From NCBI GenBank assembly GCA_022710585.1, contig JAKLGV010000001.1, forward strand, positions 1 to 64,000: a stretch of 64,000 nt of DNA. Reading direction: 5' to 3'. The notes under the pieces were generated by a model. The model did no database searches. It had not been told where the DNA came from and saw only the letters and a list, made by a program, of their open reading frames with translations. This document shows positions 25,799-36,076 of this stretch, one piece after another. The translations under genes and the position numbers were made by a program. The DNA is from Deltaproteobacteria bacterium. Lineage in GTDB: Bacteria; Desulfobacterota; Syntrophia; Syntrophales; Smithellaceae. The stretch's first letter is position 1, and every line of letters begins with the position of its first letter.

Positions 25799-27163
25799 TT
25801 ATGACGGATCAACCCTGATCAGCATCGCGTCGCCCTGCGCATATCCGGAGCAAATGCCGCAGACCCCCCAACCGCCGCCCCGCCGCCTGAGCTCATAACC
25901 CAGCGTCATGGCAATTCTGGTTCCGGTCGCTCCAATGGGGTGACCGAAAGCAACCGCCCCTCCGTTGATATTCACTTTCTTGTACATCTCATCCTTCGTC
26001 ATGCCCAGCACTAAACGGCAGCTCACCAGCGCCACGGCGGCAAAGGCTTCGTTGATTTCAACAACCTCCATCTGTTCGAGCGTTAAATCGTTCTGCTCCA
26101 AAATTTTTTTAATGGCCAGTCCCGGAACGGTCGCGATATCCTTCGTCGGCTGCGAGACTTCAACATAATCCACAATCGTGAAAATCGGTTTAAGACCGAG
26201 TGCGTCGGCTTTTTCCCGGCTCATCAAAAGACAAACATCGCCTCCGTCATTGACGCCCGGGGCATTGCCGGCCGTAACATTTCCCGGTTTGCCGGTCACG
26301 GTGCTCAGATGGCCGAAGACCGGCGGGAGCTTTGCCAACCCTTCCATCGTTGTCTCCGGTCGCGGTCCTTCATCCCTGTCCATCACGATCATTTTTTTGC
26401 CCTGTTTCACTTCCACAGGAAATATCTCTTCGTCTAATTTTCCTTCGTTGATCGCCCGCACGGCGTTCATTTGAGAAACATACGCCCATTCATCATGTTC
26501 CTCCCGGCTGAAGCCGAATTCGTCGGATACCTCGGAGCCATGAATCGCCATGTGCCGGTTGTAGAAGGCATCCCAGAGACCGTCATAAACCATCGAATCA
26601 ATGACGCGACCGTTGGGCAGCGCCATCTTCGCCCCCCAGCGCATATCCGGCAGCAGAAACGGGCAGTTGCTCATGCTTTCCTGACCGCCGGCAATGCAGA
26701 TTTCAGCCCTCCCCAGCATAATCATCTGAAAGGCCAGGTCTATGGTTTTCAAACCTGAGGCACAGACTTTATTAACCGTAATCGAAGGAACGGTATCCGG
26801 AACACCCGCCAGAATCGTGGCCTGGCGTCCGGGGATTTGACCGCAACCGGCGGTGACCACATGCCCCATAAAAACATAATCCACATCCGACGGTTTGATC
26901 TTGCCCTCGGTCCGGCGCAAAACTTCCTGAATGGCCAGGGCGCCCAGTTCGACCGCGGAAAAATCCTTCAGTGCGCCGCCCGCACGTCCATAAGGAGTGC
27001 GACAGGCCTCCACGCAAACCACTTCGCGGAATTTTTTATGAGGATTTTTTATTTTTCTGCCCATGGTCGTAAAATCCGGCTTTCTTTCGCCGAATTTCGC
27101 GACGGGTGCGTCTTTATAGATTTCTGATTTTTTTCTCTCCAGTTTCTGTGGAACTCTGGCCAT
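25799..27163 (-). CDS. thiolase (acetyl-CoA acetyltransferase family)
   Basis: 454 residues. The nucleophile cysteine is in V-N-K-V-C-A-S-G-L-K near residue 135, N-E-A-F-A-A-V precedes the catalytic histidine in G-H-P-I-G-A-T-G, and the second cysteine is in G-I-C-S-G-Y-A-Q-G. This last motif differs from the usual C-x-G-G-G-x-G, and there is an N-terminal extension of about 45 residues. It either condenses acetyl-CoA or cleaves 3-ketoacyl-CoA, as in anaerobic degradation of acids. ATG 27163 has an excellent GGAGGG site about 7 bases upstream; the longer frame to 27184 is not needed. It is transcribed divergently from the VTT gene. Confidence 0.88.
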   Translation of the reverse strand: MARVPQKLERKKSEIYKDAPVAKFGERKPDFTTMGRKIKNPHKKFREVVCVEACRTPYGRAGGALKDFSAVELGALAIQEVLRRTEGKIKPSDVDYVFMGHVVTAGCGQIPGRQATILAGVPDTVPSITVNKVCASGLKTIDLAFQMIMLGRAEICIAGGQESMSNCPFLLPDMRWGAKMALPNGRVIDSMVYDGLWDAFYNRHMAIHGSEVSDEFGFSREEHDEWAYVSQMNAVRAINEGKLDEEIFPVEVKQGKKMIVMDRDEGPRPETTMEGLAKLPPVFGHLSTVTGKPGNVTAGNAPGVNDGGDVCLLMSREKADALGLKPIFTIVDYVEVSQPTKDIATVPGLAIKKILEQNDLTLEQMEVVEINEAFAAVALVSCRLVLGMTKDEMYKKVNINGGAVAFGHPIGATGTRIAMTLGYELRRRGGGWGVCGICSGYAQGDAMLIRVDPS

Positions 27164-27405
27164 AACATGCCCTCCCCTTTCCAAAGATGGTAATTATCTG
27201 ACATTGAAATTAATACAATGAAAAAATTATTGCTTTTTTTGCATAGACTATTTCGAAAGTCAACCATTTTGGTTCCCGATCACGGACAGGAATGCATTTC
27301 CAGCCGGTCCGCTTCATGACAATAAGATTGACGAAAATAAAATCTTCCGATAAAAAAATTCTCATCGAGGAAACAACGACGCGAATTTAAGGATTGATAC
27401 AATTC

Positions 27406-28074
27406 ATGGACAAACGCCTGGTTTATAGAATCTTATTTTTATTACTATGCATTGCCATATGCATCTTTATTTTTGTTCATTTTGATCTTCATCTTCTCTT
27501 AAAAGACCGGCAAAAACTGCTCACGTTCATCCGATCAAATCCTTATGATCATTTAATTTTTATCGTGGCGCAGATCGTTCAGGTCGTCGCTGCGCCGTTT
27601 CCGGGAGAAATTACCGGCATCATCGGCGGCATGCTCTATGGCCCCTTCTGGGGAACCGTTTATTCGACCATCGGATTGACGCTGGGATCATGGGCGGCTT
27701 TTATGCTGGCCAGATTTTTCGGCGAACCGATTCTGGAATACGCGGTCCGCCGGGATGTTCTGGAAAAATTCGACCACTTTATGGAGGACAAGGGACTGCT
27801 GGTTTCCTTCCTTCTTTTTCTGATTCCGGGATTTCCTAAAGATTACCTGTGCTATATCATGGGGGTCAGCCGCATTCCCACGGGGACATTTTTGGCCATC
27901 TCGACAGCCGGACGGGTTTTCGGCACCGCCATGCTGTCCATCACCGGTTCCTTTGCCGGGAACGGTCAATACAAATATCTGATCTTTGTTCTCATTCTGG
28001 GCGTGGCGCTCTTTGTGACGGCGTATTACTACCACGACCAACTGGTCGCCATGCTCAAAAAAATAAAGAAATAA
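27406..28074 (+). CDS. TVP38/TMEM64-family (VTT domain) membrane protein
   Basis: 222 residues and about six hydrophobic segments. The VTT core has F-P-G-E-I-T-G-I-I-G-G-M-L-Y-G-P-F-W-G, then G-S-W-A-A-F-M-L-A-R-F-F-G, and I-P-G-F-P-K-D further on. VTT and DedA proteins act as lipid scramblases or undecaprenyl-phosphate translocases; the activity of this branch is not known. ATG 27406 is preferred over TTG 27394, which directly abuts the AAGGA site. It stands alone between a divergent thiolase and a convergent paaK. Confidence 0.85.
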   Translation: MDKRLVYRILFLLLCIAICIFIFVHFDLHLLLKDRQKLLTFIRSNPYDHLIFIVAQIVQVVAAPFPGEITGIIGGMLYGPFWGTVYSTIGLTLGSWAAFMLARFFGEPILEYAVRRDVLEKFDHFMEDKGLLVSFLLFLIPGFPKDYLCYIMGVSRIPTGTFLAISTAGRVFGTAMLSITGSFAGNGQYKYLIFVLILGVALFVTAYYYHDQLVAMLKKIKK

Positions 28075-28104
28075 AAGGCCGGGGGGGGCGCTGCGCATCG
28101 CCTT

Positions 28105-29406
28105 CTATATGTCTCTTTTATCGAGCACCCGCGGAATTTTTCCCTGCTGCCGCAAAAGGCTTTTGGCCTCCACGAGCCGGACATCCACATGAATGCCCGT
28201 GACCGACGCGATGCATTTTCCGATGGTTTCCAGAAACGACCGCTGCTTCTGCAGTTCCAGCGTAAATATTTTATCCGTCACTTCCACAAAGAGCTCCAGA
28301 TGATCCATGGCCCCTTTTCTTTCAATGACAATCTGATAGGGCGTTTCGCCCTGGGCCACACTGAAGAGGGCTTCTTCAATCTGCGAGGGAAAGACATTTA
28401 CCCCTCGAATGATGAGCATGTCATCGGAGCGCCTCCTGATCCTCTTCATCCGCGCCAGCGTCCGCCCGCATTCGCATGGTTCGTAATCGATACAGGTGAT
28501 GTCTCCCGTCCGATAGCGGATCAGCGGGAAAGCTTCACGGGTCAGCGTGGTGAGCACCAGTTCGCCCTCGGAACCGGCCGGCAGAACCGCTCCCGTTTCC
28601 GGATCAATGATTTCGGGCAGGAAAGCGTCTTCATAGATATGCATGCCTTTTTTACAGAGGCATTCACCGGCGACACCGGGGCCGATGATTTCGGAAATGC
28701 CGTAGTTATCGGTCGCCTTCAGAAGCAGCCTTCGCTCGATCTCCTCGCGCATCTTTTCCGACCAGGGTTCTCCGCCGAAAAGTCCGACTTTCAGGGAAAG
28801 TGATTTGGGATCAATACCCAACTGTTCCAGACGATCGGCCAGGGCCAGCGCATAGCTCGATGTGCTGACCAGCACGGTGGTCTTATAATCCTGCATAATC
28901 ATGATCTGCTTATCCGTGTTGCCGGTGCCCATCGGAATGACCGATGCGCCGATCGCCTCGGCGCCGTAGTGGACACCGAAAGCCCCGGTAAAAAGGCCGT
29001 AGCGGAACGTGATCTGCACGACATCATCATGCGTCACGCCGGCGGCCGTCATAAAACGGGCCGTAAGGTTGGACCAGATCTTGATGTCGTTTTTCGTGTA
29101 GCCCATCACGATCGGTTTGCTGGTCGTGCCGGAAGAAGAGTGAATGCGCACGACTTCCCTGAGCGGCACGGCAAAAAGTCCGTAGGGATAATTGACGCGC
29201 AGGTCGTCCCGGGACGTGAACGGAAGCTTGGTCAAATCGGACAGTGAGCGGATATCTTCCGCGATAATTCCGGAAGCATTGAAGATTTTCCGGTAATGGG
29301 TCACATTCTTATAGACCCTGTTGACTGTGGCCTGAAGCCTTTCCAGTTGCAACTGCTCCAGCTCATCGCGTGACATGCACTCGTGAGTTTGATCCCAGAT
29401 ATTCAT
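28105..29406 (-). CDS. paaK: phenylacetate-CoA ligase family protein
   Basis: 433 residues, the usual PaaK length. The adenylate-forming motifs are H-S-S-S-G-T-T-S-K-P near residue 91, D-N-Y-G-I-S-E-I-I-G-P in the middle, Y-R-T-G-D-I near residue 300, and R-G-V-N-V-F-P-S-Q-I-E-E at the C-terminal domain. It activates phenylacetate or a related aryl acid to the CoA thioester using ATP. It lies 17 bases after livF on the same strand, at the end of a full Liv-type importer operon, which suggests that the imported compound is the aromatic acid it activates. The exact acid cannot be read from the sequence. Confidence 0.9.
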   Translation of the reverse strand: MNIWDQTHECMSRDELEQLQLERLQATVNRVYKNVTHYRKIFNASGIIAEDIRSLSDLTKLPFTSRDDLRVNYPYGLFAVPLREVVRIHSSSGTTSKPIVMGYTKNDIKIWSNLTARFMTAAGVTHDDVVQITFRYGLFTGAFGVHYGAEAIGASVIPMGTGNTDKQIMIMQDYKTTVLVSTSSYALALADRLEQLGIDPKSLSLKVGLFGGEPWSEKMREEIERRLLLKATDNYGISEIIGPGVAGECLCKKGMHIYEDAFLPEIIDPETGAVLPAGSEGELVLTTLTREAFPLIRYRTGDITCIDYEPCECGRTLARMKRIRRRSDDMLIIRGVNVFPSQIEEALFSVAQGETPYQIVIERKGAMDHLELFVEVTDKIFTLELQKQRSFLETIGKCIASVTGIHVDVRLVEAKSLLRQQGKIPRVLDKRDI

Positions 29407-29423
29407 ACATCCCTCCCTCTCTT

Positions 29424-30167
<744 letters not shown>

Positions 30168-30174
30168 AGCAACC

Positions 30175-30286
30175 TTGTAAAAAATCCATATGCAGCGTTG
30201 TGCTGCATATTTCGTCACTGCGGCGTACGCTAAAGTACGCCTCGTTCCTCAATATTTGCACGCCTTGCCTCTGGAACTTTTTACAA
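30175..30286. repeat. palindromic intergenic repeat element between livG and livF
   Basis: A 112-base element bounded by perfect inverted ends TTGTAAAAA and TTTTTACAA. Inside are two further perfect hairpins: ATATGCAGC/GCTGCATAT at 30188-30210, and GGCGTAC/GTACGCC at 30222-30241. There is no ORF. The structure suggests a MITE- or REP-like mobile repeat. It begins right beside the livF ribosome site and separates two genes that are normally close together. I see no second copy here. Confidence 0.7.
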
Positions 30287-30369
30287 AGTCGCTAATTTGA
30301 AACTTTTTTAGTTCCATACTGCGCAGGCAATGAATGTTCCCCGTTATTGTCGCAATAACAAAGCCGTCA

Positions 30370-31122
30370 TTAGCCATCACCGAGGTAGGCAGAGATCACT
30401 TCCGGATTCTCCTGAATCTCGCGCGGCGTTCCATGGGCCAGTTTTTTACCCAGATTCAAAACCACAATCGACTGGCAAACATCCATCACCAGATCCATGT
30501 CGTGTTCCACGAGCACGACCGTGACACCGGAATCCTTTATTTTACGAATGAGGGATGCCAGTTCGAAGGTCTCTCTGCTGTTGAGGCCTGCCGCCGGTTC
30601 ATCCATCAAGATAATCTTGGGCTGCGCCGCGAGCGCGCGGGAAATTTCCAGCAGCCGGCCCTTGCCAAACGGCAGGCTTCCCGCCGTTGTTTCGGCCAGA
30701 TCCCCCAGACCGGTAAACTCCAGCCATTCCCTTCCTTTCTCCCGGATGGTTTTCTCCTCTTTCATCTGGCCGGGCAGACGGAAGGCGCAGGAGAAAATAC
30801 CACTTTTGCTTTTGGTGTGCAGGCCGACCATAACATTTTCCAGCACCGTCATTTCCCGGAACAGTTCCACGTTCTGAAATGTGCGGACCAGACCCAGCGC
30901 GGCCAGCTTTTCCGTCTCCAGAAAAGAAATGTCCTGTCTGTCCAGAATCACGCTGCCGGTGGTCTGCGTATAAAGCCCGGTCACGATATTGAACAGCGTG
31001 GTCTTTCCCGCGCCGTTGGGACCGATCACGCCGGTGATGGATCCGGCCTCCACGGCAAAAGAAACATCTTCCAGCGCCGTCAGACCGCCGAATACTTTCG
31101 TGATTCCGTTAAGCTTCAGCAT
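30370..31122 (-). CDS. livG: branched-chain-type ABC importer ATPase LivG
   Basis: 250 residues. Walker A is G-P-N-G-A-G-K-T-T, the signature region reads L-P-F-G-K-G-R-L-L-E-I-S-R-A-L-A, and Walker B is I-I-L-M-D-E-P-A-A-G-L-N. The signature here is P-F-G-K-G-R in place of the classic S-Y-G-x-Q-R, a known kind of LivG variation. ATG 31122 has AAAGG 6 bases upstream and overlaps the end of livM by 14 bases. The gap of about 200 bases to livF holds the repeat element. Confidence 0.92.
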   Translation of the reverse strand: MLKLNGITKVFGGLTALEDVSFAVEAGSITGVIGPNGAGKTTLFNIVTGLYTQTTGSVILDRQDISFLETEKLAALGLVRTFQNVELFREMTVLENVMVGLHTKSKSGIFSCAFRLPGQMKEEKTIREKGREWLEFTGLGDLAETTAGSLPFGKGRLLEISRALAAQPKIILMDEPAAGLNSRETFELASLIRKIKDSGVTVVLVEHDMDLVMDVCQSIVVLNLGKKLAHGTPREIQENPEVISAYLGDG

Positions 31123-32092
31123 GGTCATCCTTTGCTCTGCCGAATTTCGCCGCGATGAAGCGCGCAATCGCCTCAATGCCGCTGATGAGGCCGCCGGGCA
31201 TAAACATGGTCATCAGAATCAGCATCAATCCGTAAATAATAATATCAAAATCCTGAAAGACGCGCAGGAATTCCGGCAGCATGGTCAGAATCACCGCTCC
31301 CAGAAACGAACCGTAAATGCTGCCCAGACCGCCGATCACAATCATCGTCAGCAGTTCCACGGAAAAATTAAATCCGAACGAGGCCGGAGCGATAAACGTC
31401 ATAATGTGGGCGTAAAGGCTGCCGGCGACAGCCGAGATCACGGCGGAAACGGTAAAAATCTGCACTTTCAGAATCCGGGCATTCACCCCCATTACGCGGG
31501 CGGCAACTTCCGAATCGTGAATGGCTCTGAGCGCCCGTCCGATGCGGGACTGGGACAGATTAATGGAAAGCAGCATCACGGCCAGTGTAAAAATCCAGAC
31601 CAGATAGTAGTTGTTCCAGTCATTGTCAAAAACCAGCGCGCCGATTTTCAGATTCGGAATGCCTGACAAACCGGAGGGTCCGCCGGTCCAGTCCACGGTT
31701 TCATTGAAAATAATATACATGATAATCCCGAAACCCAGCGTGGCCATCGCCAGATAATGCCCCTTGAGTTTCAGAATGGGAAAGCCGATGACGAACGCAA
31801 TGACGCCAACACACAGGGCCGCCAGCGCCATGATCAGAAACGGCTCCAGCGGGTAGCGGGCCGTGATGATGCCGGAAATATAAGCCCCCATGCCGAAAAA
31901 GGCGGCATGCCCCAGCGAAATCTGTCCGGCGTATCCCAGAAGGAGATTCAGTCCCACAGCCAGCATGGTATTGATGCCGACAAAGACCAGCACATTTAAA
32001 AGATAATTGCCCTTCAGGAAAAAAGGCGCCGCCAGCGCGGCCAGCGCGAAGATCAGAAAAATCAGAAACTGGCGTTTTTTTTCCGTGACCAT
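31109..32092 (-). CDS. livM: branched-chain-type ABC importer permease LivM
   Basis: 327 residues with eight to ten membrane helices. It contains the family stretch G-Y-A-G-Q-I-S-L-G-H-A-A-F-F-G-M-G near residue 53, and the coupling loop with R-I-G-R-A-L-R-A-I-H-D-S-E-V-A-A that contacts the ATPases. It forms the inner-membrane channel with LivH. A 59-base gap separates it from livH. Confidence 0.93.
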   Translation of the reverse strand: MVTEKKRQFLIFLIFALAALAAPFFLKGNYLLNVLVFVGINTMLAVGLNLLLGYAGQISLGHAAFFGMGAYISGIITARYPLEPFLIMALAALCVGVIAFVIGFPILKLKGHYLAMATLGFGIIMYIIFNETVDWTGGPSGLSGIPNLKIGALVFDNDWNNYYLVWIFTLAVMLLSINLSQSRIGRALRAIHDSEVAARVMGVNARILKVQIFTVSAVISAVAGSLYAHIMTFIAPASFGFNFSVELLTMIVIGGLGSIYGSFLGAVILTMLPEFLRVFQDFDIIIYGLMLILMTMFMPGGLISGIEAIARFIAAKFGRAKDDHAEA

Positions 32093-32151
32093 GTCGATGA
32101 AATCTTCCTTACTCCTTAAAAATCGATCTGAAACAAAAATTCGCGGCTTTG

Positions 32152-33036
32152 TTAAAATCTTTCCGTTTCTTTTTGTTTGAACAGTCCTTCCGGACGGATA
32201 AATAAAATCAACAGTAAAATAATAAAGGCGATGGCATCCTTGTAGCTGGCGGAAATAAAACCGGCGCCCAGCGATTCCAGTAGACCCAGCAGAAGGCCGC
32301 CCAGCACCGTGCCCATGCCGCTGCTCATCCCGCCGATAATAACCGCGCAGAATCCTTTCAGTCCCAGCATGACGCCGACATCATAGGACGTCATCGTCAG
32401 CGGCGCGATGATAATGCCGGCCAGCGAACCGATAGCCGCGCTCAGCGCGAAGGACAGCAAAACCATGTTTTTCACATTAATGCCGACCAACCCCGCCGCC
32501 CGCGGATTGTAGGAGCAGGCGCGCATGGCTTTGCCCATCACACTGTGATTGAAAAACAGCCGGCTCGCAATAATAATCAGAACACTGCCCCCAAGAATCC
32601 AGAGATGCTGGGGCAGAAGGGTCGCGCCGGCAATATACAGAGGATCATCGCCGGAGAATGCGGGCAGCGCGTGAGTGTCCTTGCCCCAGATCAGCATCGC
32701 CACGCCGCGGATGAAAATACTCGCGCCGATGGTGATAATGATCAGTCTCAGCGGACTGGCGTCTTTGAGCGGCCGGATGGCCAGACGCTCAAATAAAATT
32801 CCGACGCATGTCGCGATGACAACGGACAGAACAATGGCGGGAATCACCGGCAGGTGACAAAACACCAGAAAAAAAACCGTCAGCATGCCGCCCAGCATCA
32901 CAAACTCACCCTGGGCAAAGTTGATAATGCCGGTGGCGTTGTAAATAATTGCATAGCCGAAACCAATCAGGGCGTATATGGCGCCGTTGGAAAGGCCGGA
33001 GAGGATGTACTGAAATAATTGCCGGAAGTTGTCCAT
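32152..33036 (-). CDS. livH: branched-chain-type ABC importer permease LivH
   Basis: 294 residues with about eight membrane helices. It has the typical start S-G-L-S-N-G-A-I-Y-A-L-I-G-F-G and I-N-F-A-Q-G-E-F-V-M-L-G, and the coupling loop G-K-A-M-R-A-C-S-Y-N-P-R-A-A. It partners LivM. It is separated from the substrate-binding protein gene by 210 bases that include a terminator-like hairpin. Confidence 0.93.
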   Translation of the reverse strand: MDNFRQLFQYILSGLSNGAIYALIGFGYAIIYNATGIINFAQGEFVMLGGMLTVFFLVFCHLPVIPAIVLSVVIATCVGILFERLAIRPLKDASPLRLIIITIGASIFIRGVAMLIWGKDTHALPAFSGDDPLYIAGATLLPQHLWILGGSVLIIIASRLFFNHSVMGKAMRACSYNPRAAGLVGINVKNMVLLSFALSAAIGSLAGIIIAPLTMTSYDVGVMLGLKGFCAVIIGGMSSGMGTVLGGLLLGLLESLGAGFISASYKDAIAFIILLLILFIRPEGLFKQKETERF

Positions 33037-33189
33037 TTGCCTTATTCTTTATCGCTTAAGATTACGATATCCCGCGGCTGCGGGACATCGCCCCCAGCGA
33101 ATGATTTCATTCGCGTCGTCCGCTGTTTTATTATCATCTTTGATTTAGAAATGGAATATCTTTATCGTCAAATTTGCCGGGCGCGCAAA

Positions 33190-33220
33190 AATGAAGCGGC
33201 GCGGGATGGCCCGCGCCGCT
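33190..33220 (-). terminator. terminator-like hairpin between the binding-protein gene and livH
   Basis: On the minus strand an 11-bp GC-rich stem (33195-33205 with 33210-33220, loop of 4) is followed by TTCATTTTT. It comes 26 bases after the stop of the substrate-binding gene. It could end most transcripts there, so that the binding protein is made in excess over the membrane subunits. Confidence 0.6.
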
Positions 33221-33246
33221 GAAAAAAACAGCTTTCGTGATTTTTT

Positions 33247-34389
33247 TTATTTCAACAGCTTCCAGTCGCCCTTTTCGATCTTCACTAAAACAAAGGCATC
33301 GCTGGTCAGCCCCGCATGATCCTGCGGAGAAAAGGTAAAGGTTCCGCCGATGCCGGCAAACTTTTTCGTTTTCTCCAGTTGATCTCTGATGGCGGCAGGC
33401 GTAAAGCCGCCTCTCTCCATCGCGCCCTTCAGCAGCATGACGGCATCCCAGGCATGACCGCCGAAATGATCGCCTTCCACCTTGTAGCGCGCTTTGTACT
33501 GATTCACATAGCTCATCAGAGCTTTCTTCTGCGGATCACCTTTGGGCAACTGATCGGCGACAATGACTTTTCCGGAAGGCAGCATGATGCCTTCAGCGCC
33601 TTCACCAGCCAGTTCGATAAATTTCTTGGAGGAAACGCCGTGGCTCATATACAGAGGAATTTTAATCCCCAGTTGTTTGGCATTTCTGGCCACCATGGCC
33701 GGTCCGGGATTGGTTCCCCAGCAGATCACGGCCTGAGCTTTACTGTCGCGTATTTTGGTCAGTTGCACCGTCATATCGGTGTCTTTCGGACTGTAGGTTT
33801 CATCGGAAATGATCTCGATGCCGAATGCTTTCGCCTGTAATTTAAGCTGTTCCCTGCCGGAAGCGCCAAAACCGTCGGAAACTGTAATAATCGCTATCTT
33901 CGACACTTTCTGCTTCTGCAGATTGCCGTATATTTTCATGACCGCCAGAGCGTCATTCTGCGCTGTTTTGAAAACCCACTTCTTGACCGGATCGGTGATC
34001 TTAATGCCCGCCGCGCAGGAAACAAGAGGGATCCCGGACTTCTCGATAACCGGAATGACCGCCATGCTGTCGCCGGTTGTGCTGGGGCCGATGATCGCCA
34101 CGACCTTGTCGTCTTTGATCAGTTTGTTCACGCCCTGCACCGCCTTCGTGGCATCGCCCTGCGTATCATAAACAATCAGCTCCAGCTTGGTTCCCTTGAT
34201 GCCGCCGGCCTTGTTGATTTCATCCACCATCATCACGGCCGTATTCCGCTCCGGTTCGCCCAGCGGCGAAGCCGGACCGGTTACGGAAAACAACGCGCCG
34301 ATTTTAACCGGAGGCGCCGCGAAAACCGCTCCGGCCATTAAAAAACTCAAACACAATACCAAAACCATTCTAAAAATATTTTTTGACAT
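33247..34389 (-). CDS. Liv-type ABC importer periplasmic substrate-binding protein
   Basis: 380 residues. A signal peptide ends near residue 24 (G-A-V-F-A-A), followed by P-V-K-I-G-A-L-F-S-V-T-G-P-A-S, the start of a type I periplasmic binding protein of the LivJ/K family. G-G-I-K-G and I-G-P-S-T-T-G-D-S-M-A are in the ligand-binding lobes. ATG 34389 is used because GGAGGTGGG lies just upstream and also accounts for the spurious longer frame. It is the first gene of a livK-H-M-G-F-paaK operon. The ligand may be an aromatic or branched acid rather than leucine, given paaK. Confidence 0.88.
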   Translation of the reverse strand: MSKNIFRMVLVLCLSFLMAGAVFAAPPVKIGALFSVTGPASPLGEPERNTAVMMVDEINKAGGIKGTKLELIVYDTQGDATKAVQGVNKLIKDDKVVAIIGPSTTGDSMAVIPVIEKSGIPLVSCAAGIKITDPVKKWVFKTAQNDALAVMKIYGNLQKQKVSKIAIITVSDGFGASGREQLKLQAKAFGIEIISDETYSPKDTDMTVQLTKIRDSKAQAVICWGTNPGPAMVARNAKQLGIKIPLYMSHGVSSKKFIELAGEGAEGIMLPSGKVIVADQLPKGDPQKKALMSYVNQYKARYKVEGDHFGGHAWDAVMLLKGAMERGGFTPAAIRDQLEKTKKFAGIGGTFTFSPQDHAGLTSDAFVLVKIEKGDWKLLK

Positions 34390-34581
34390 ACCCACCTCCA
34401 TTATTCAATATAAAAAAACCGTGTTAAATTACGGTTATCTTACGGACACCTCAGTTCCGGATTGCGCATACTTCTTAATATTATTGATGATTTGTAAATC
34501 ACAGTTAAAACGGCATGTCAAACAAAAATTTAGCGCGTCTGATGGCGACCGTAAATTTTTCATCAACCTGATGACCCGCCG

Positions 34582-35862
34582 CTAAGGCTCATCCTCCTCC
34601 GCAGCGAATTGATTTTCGGCCAACATGCCGGCGGACGCGCCGGGCATGGTTTCGACGCTGCGCAACTTATTCTGAATCGTTTTTGACTTCTTCCGGGCAT
34701 CCTCAACGGAATGAGCCGCTTGTTCCAGCCTTTTGTGCACGGCATCAAGCGACTCGCCGAATCTGCCGAACGCCGACTTGACTTCTCCCAGTACTTTCCA
34801 GACCTCGCCGGAGCGTTTCTGAATCGCCAGCGAGCGGAATCCCATTTGCAGAGAATTGAGCAGAGCGGCAAACGTGGTGGGGCCGGTGACCACGACATGA
34901 TGCTCGCGCTGCAGGGCCGCCACCAGCGCCGTCCGGCGGATCACCTCGGCATACAGCCCTTCCGAAGGCAGAAACATAATCCCGAAATCCGTGGTTTTCG
35001 GCGGCAGAATATACTTCCGGGAAATGTCCCGGGCGGCTTTTTTGATGCCCGCCTCCAGTTGACGGGCCGCGTCATTGGCCGCGTCCGCGTCGGATCTTTC
35101 CTGCGCCTCCAGAAGGCGCTGATAATCCTCCACGGGAAATTTCGCGTCCACTGGAATCAGCACACCTTCGGCGTCTGTTTCGCCCTGACCGGGCAGTCTG
35201 ATGGCGAACTCGACAAAATCACCCGCGCTTTCATTGAATTTCACGTTTTTCAGATACTGTTCGGGAGAAAGAATTTCTTCCAGGAGAGCACCGAGCTGCA
35301 CCTCGCCCCAGGTGCCGCGCGCCTTGACGTTGGTGAGCACTTTTTTCAGGTCACCGACACCGGCCGCCAGATTACGCATATCCCCCAGCCCCTGATGCAC
35401 CAGCTCCAGTCTTTCGGATACCATCTGGAAAGATTCCCCCAGACGTTTTTCCAGCGTGGCCTGCAGCTTGTTGTCCACCGTTTCTCGCATCCGGTCGAGT
35501 TGGCGGGTGTTGTCTTCATAAATCTGCTTCAGTTTGTCATCAACCGTTATCCTGACGGTTTCTATTTTGTTCTCCGTGGCAGCGGTGAGATCGGAAAGGC
35601 GCGTCTGAATGGAATCCTCGAAAGATTTCAGGGACTGAGCAAGTTCCGTTCGCTCTTGTTGCGCCTGAGTTCTCGTCTCCGCCCTCAGTCGGGCGATTTC
35701 ATCGCGCACGGAGCGGTCTGTCCGTTCCTGCAGATCACGCAGATTATCCAGTTTGTTTGTAATATTGACGTCTTCAGCGCCGCGGCGCCCGATCCGCCAG
35801 TAAAGCAGGACAAATCCGGCCAGCAAAATGATCACCATTACGATATTAAGAATGAATTCCAT
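34582..35862 (-). CDS. rmuC: DNA recombination protein RmuC family
   Basis: 426 residues. It has an N-terminal membrane helix, a coiled coil over about residues 40-180, and the RmuC nuclease-like core with K-A-R-G-T-W-G-E-V-Q-L-G near residue 182, P-V-D-A-K-F-P-V-E-D-Y near 240 and F-L-P-S-E-G-L-Y-A-E near 310, all family hallmarks. RmuC limits inverted-repeat recombination in E. coli; the biochemical activity is not well settled. It is divergent from the purine gene purL. Confidence 0.92.
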   Translation of the reverse strand: MEFILNIVMVIILLAGFVLLYWRIGRRGAEDVNITNKLDNLRDLQERTDRSVRDEIARLRAETRTQAQQERTELAQSLKSFEDSIQTRLSDLTAATENKIETVRITVDDKLKQIYEDNTRQLDRMRETVDNKLQATLEKRLGESFQMVSERLELVHQGLGDMRNLAAGVGDLKKVLTNVKARGTWGEVQLGALLEEILSPEQYLKNVKFNESAGDFVEFAIRLPGQGETDAEGVLIPVDAKFPVEDYQRLLEAQERSDADAANDAARQLEAGIKKAARDISRKYILPPKTTDFGIMFLPSEGLYAEVIRRTALVAALQREHHVVVTGPTTFAALLNSLQMGFRSLAIQKRSGEVWKVLGEVKSAFGRFGESLDAVHKRLEQAAHSVEDARKKSKTIQNKLRSVETMPGASAGMLAENQFAAEEDEP

Positions 35863-36076
35863 TTTTCTCCGCCATTATTTCGAGGGAAATCTCTTCACTG
35901 GGACGTCAAGATATAATGACGAAAAGGCGGGGCTGTCAAGCGAAATGACCGCGGGAAACGTACACCGGTGAAAATTAATCTCGTTGCACCCGATTTGCAG
36001 GTTGAATAATTTAAATCTTTTCGGTATAAACTTCGGCGTCCACATATTTCCGAAAACAAACAAATGAGGATGGAAG

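Noticed and set aside
28081-28088. Run of eight G between the VTT gene and paaK
   Set aside because: It lies after both stop codons in a convergent gap, so slippage would not affect either product.
34711-35916. 401-codon plus-strand frame over rmuC
   Set aside because: Antisense shadow of rmuC, which has all family motifs; the reverse translation is rich in His, Arg and Gln with no domain.
36000-36076. Purine riboswitch before purL
   Set aside because: The leader is under 100 bases and I could not build the three-way junction or find its conserved loops.
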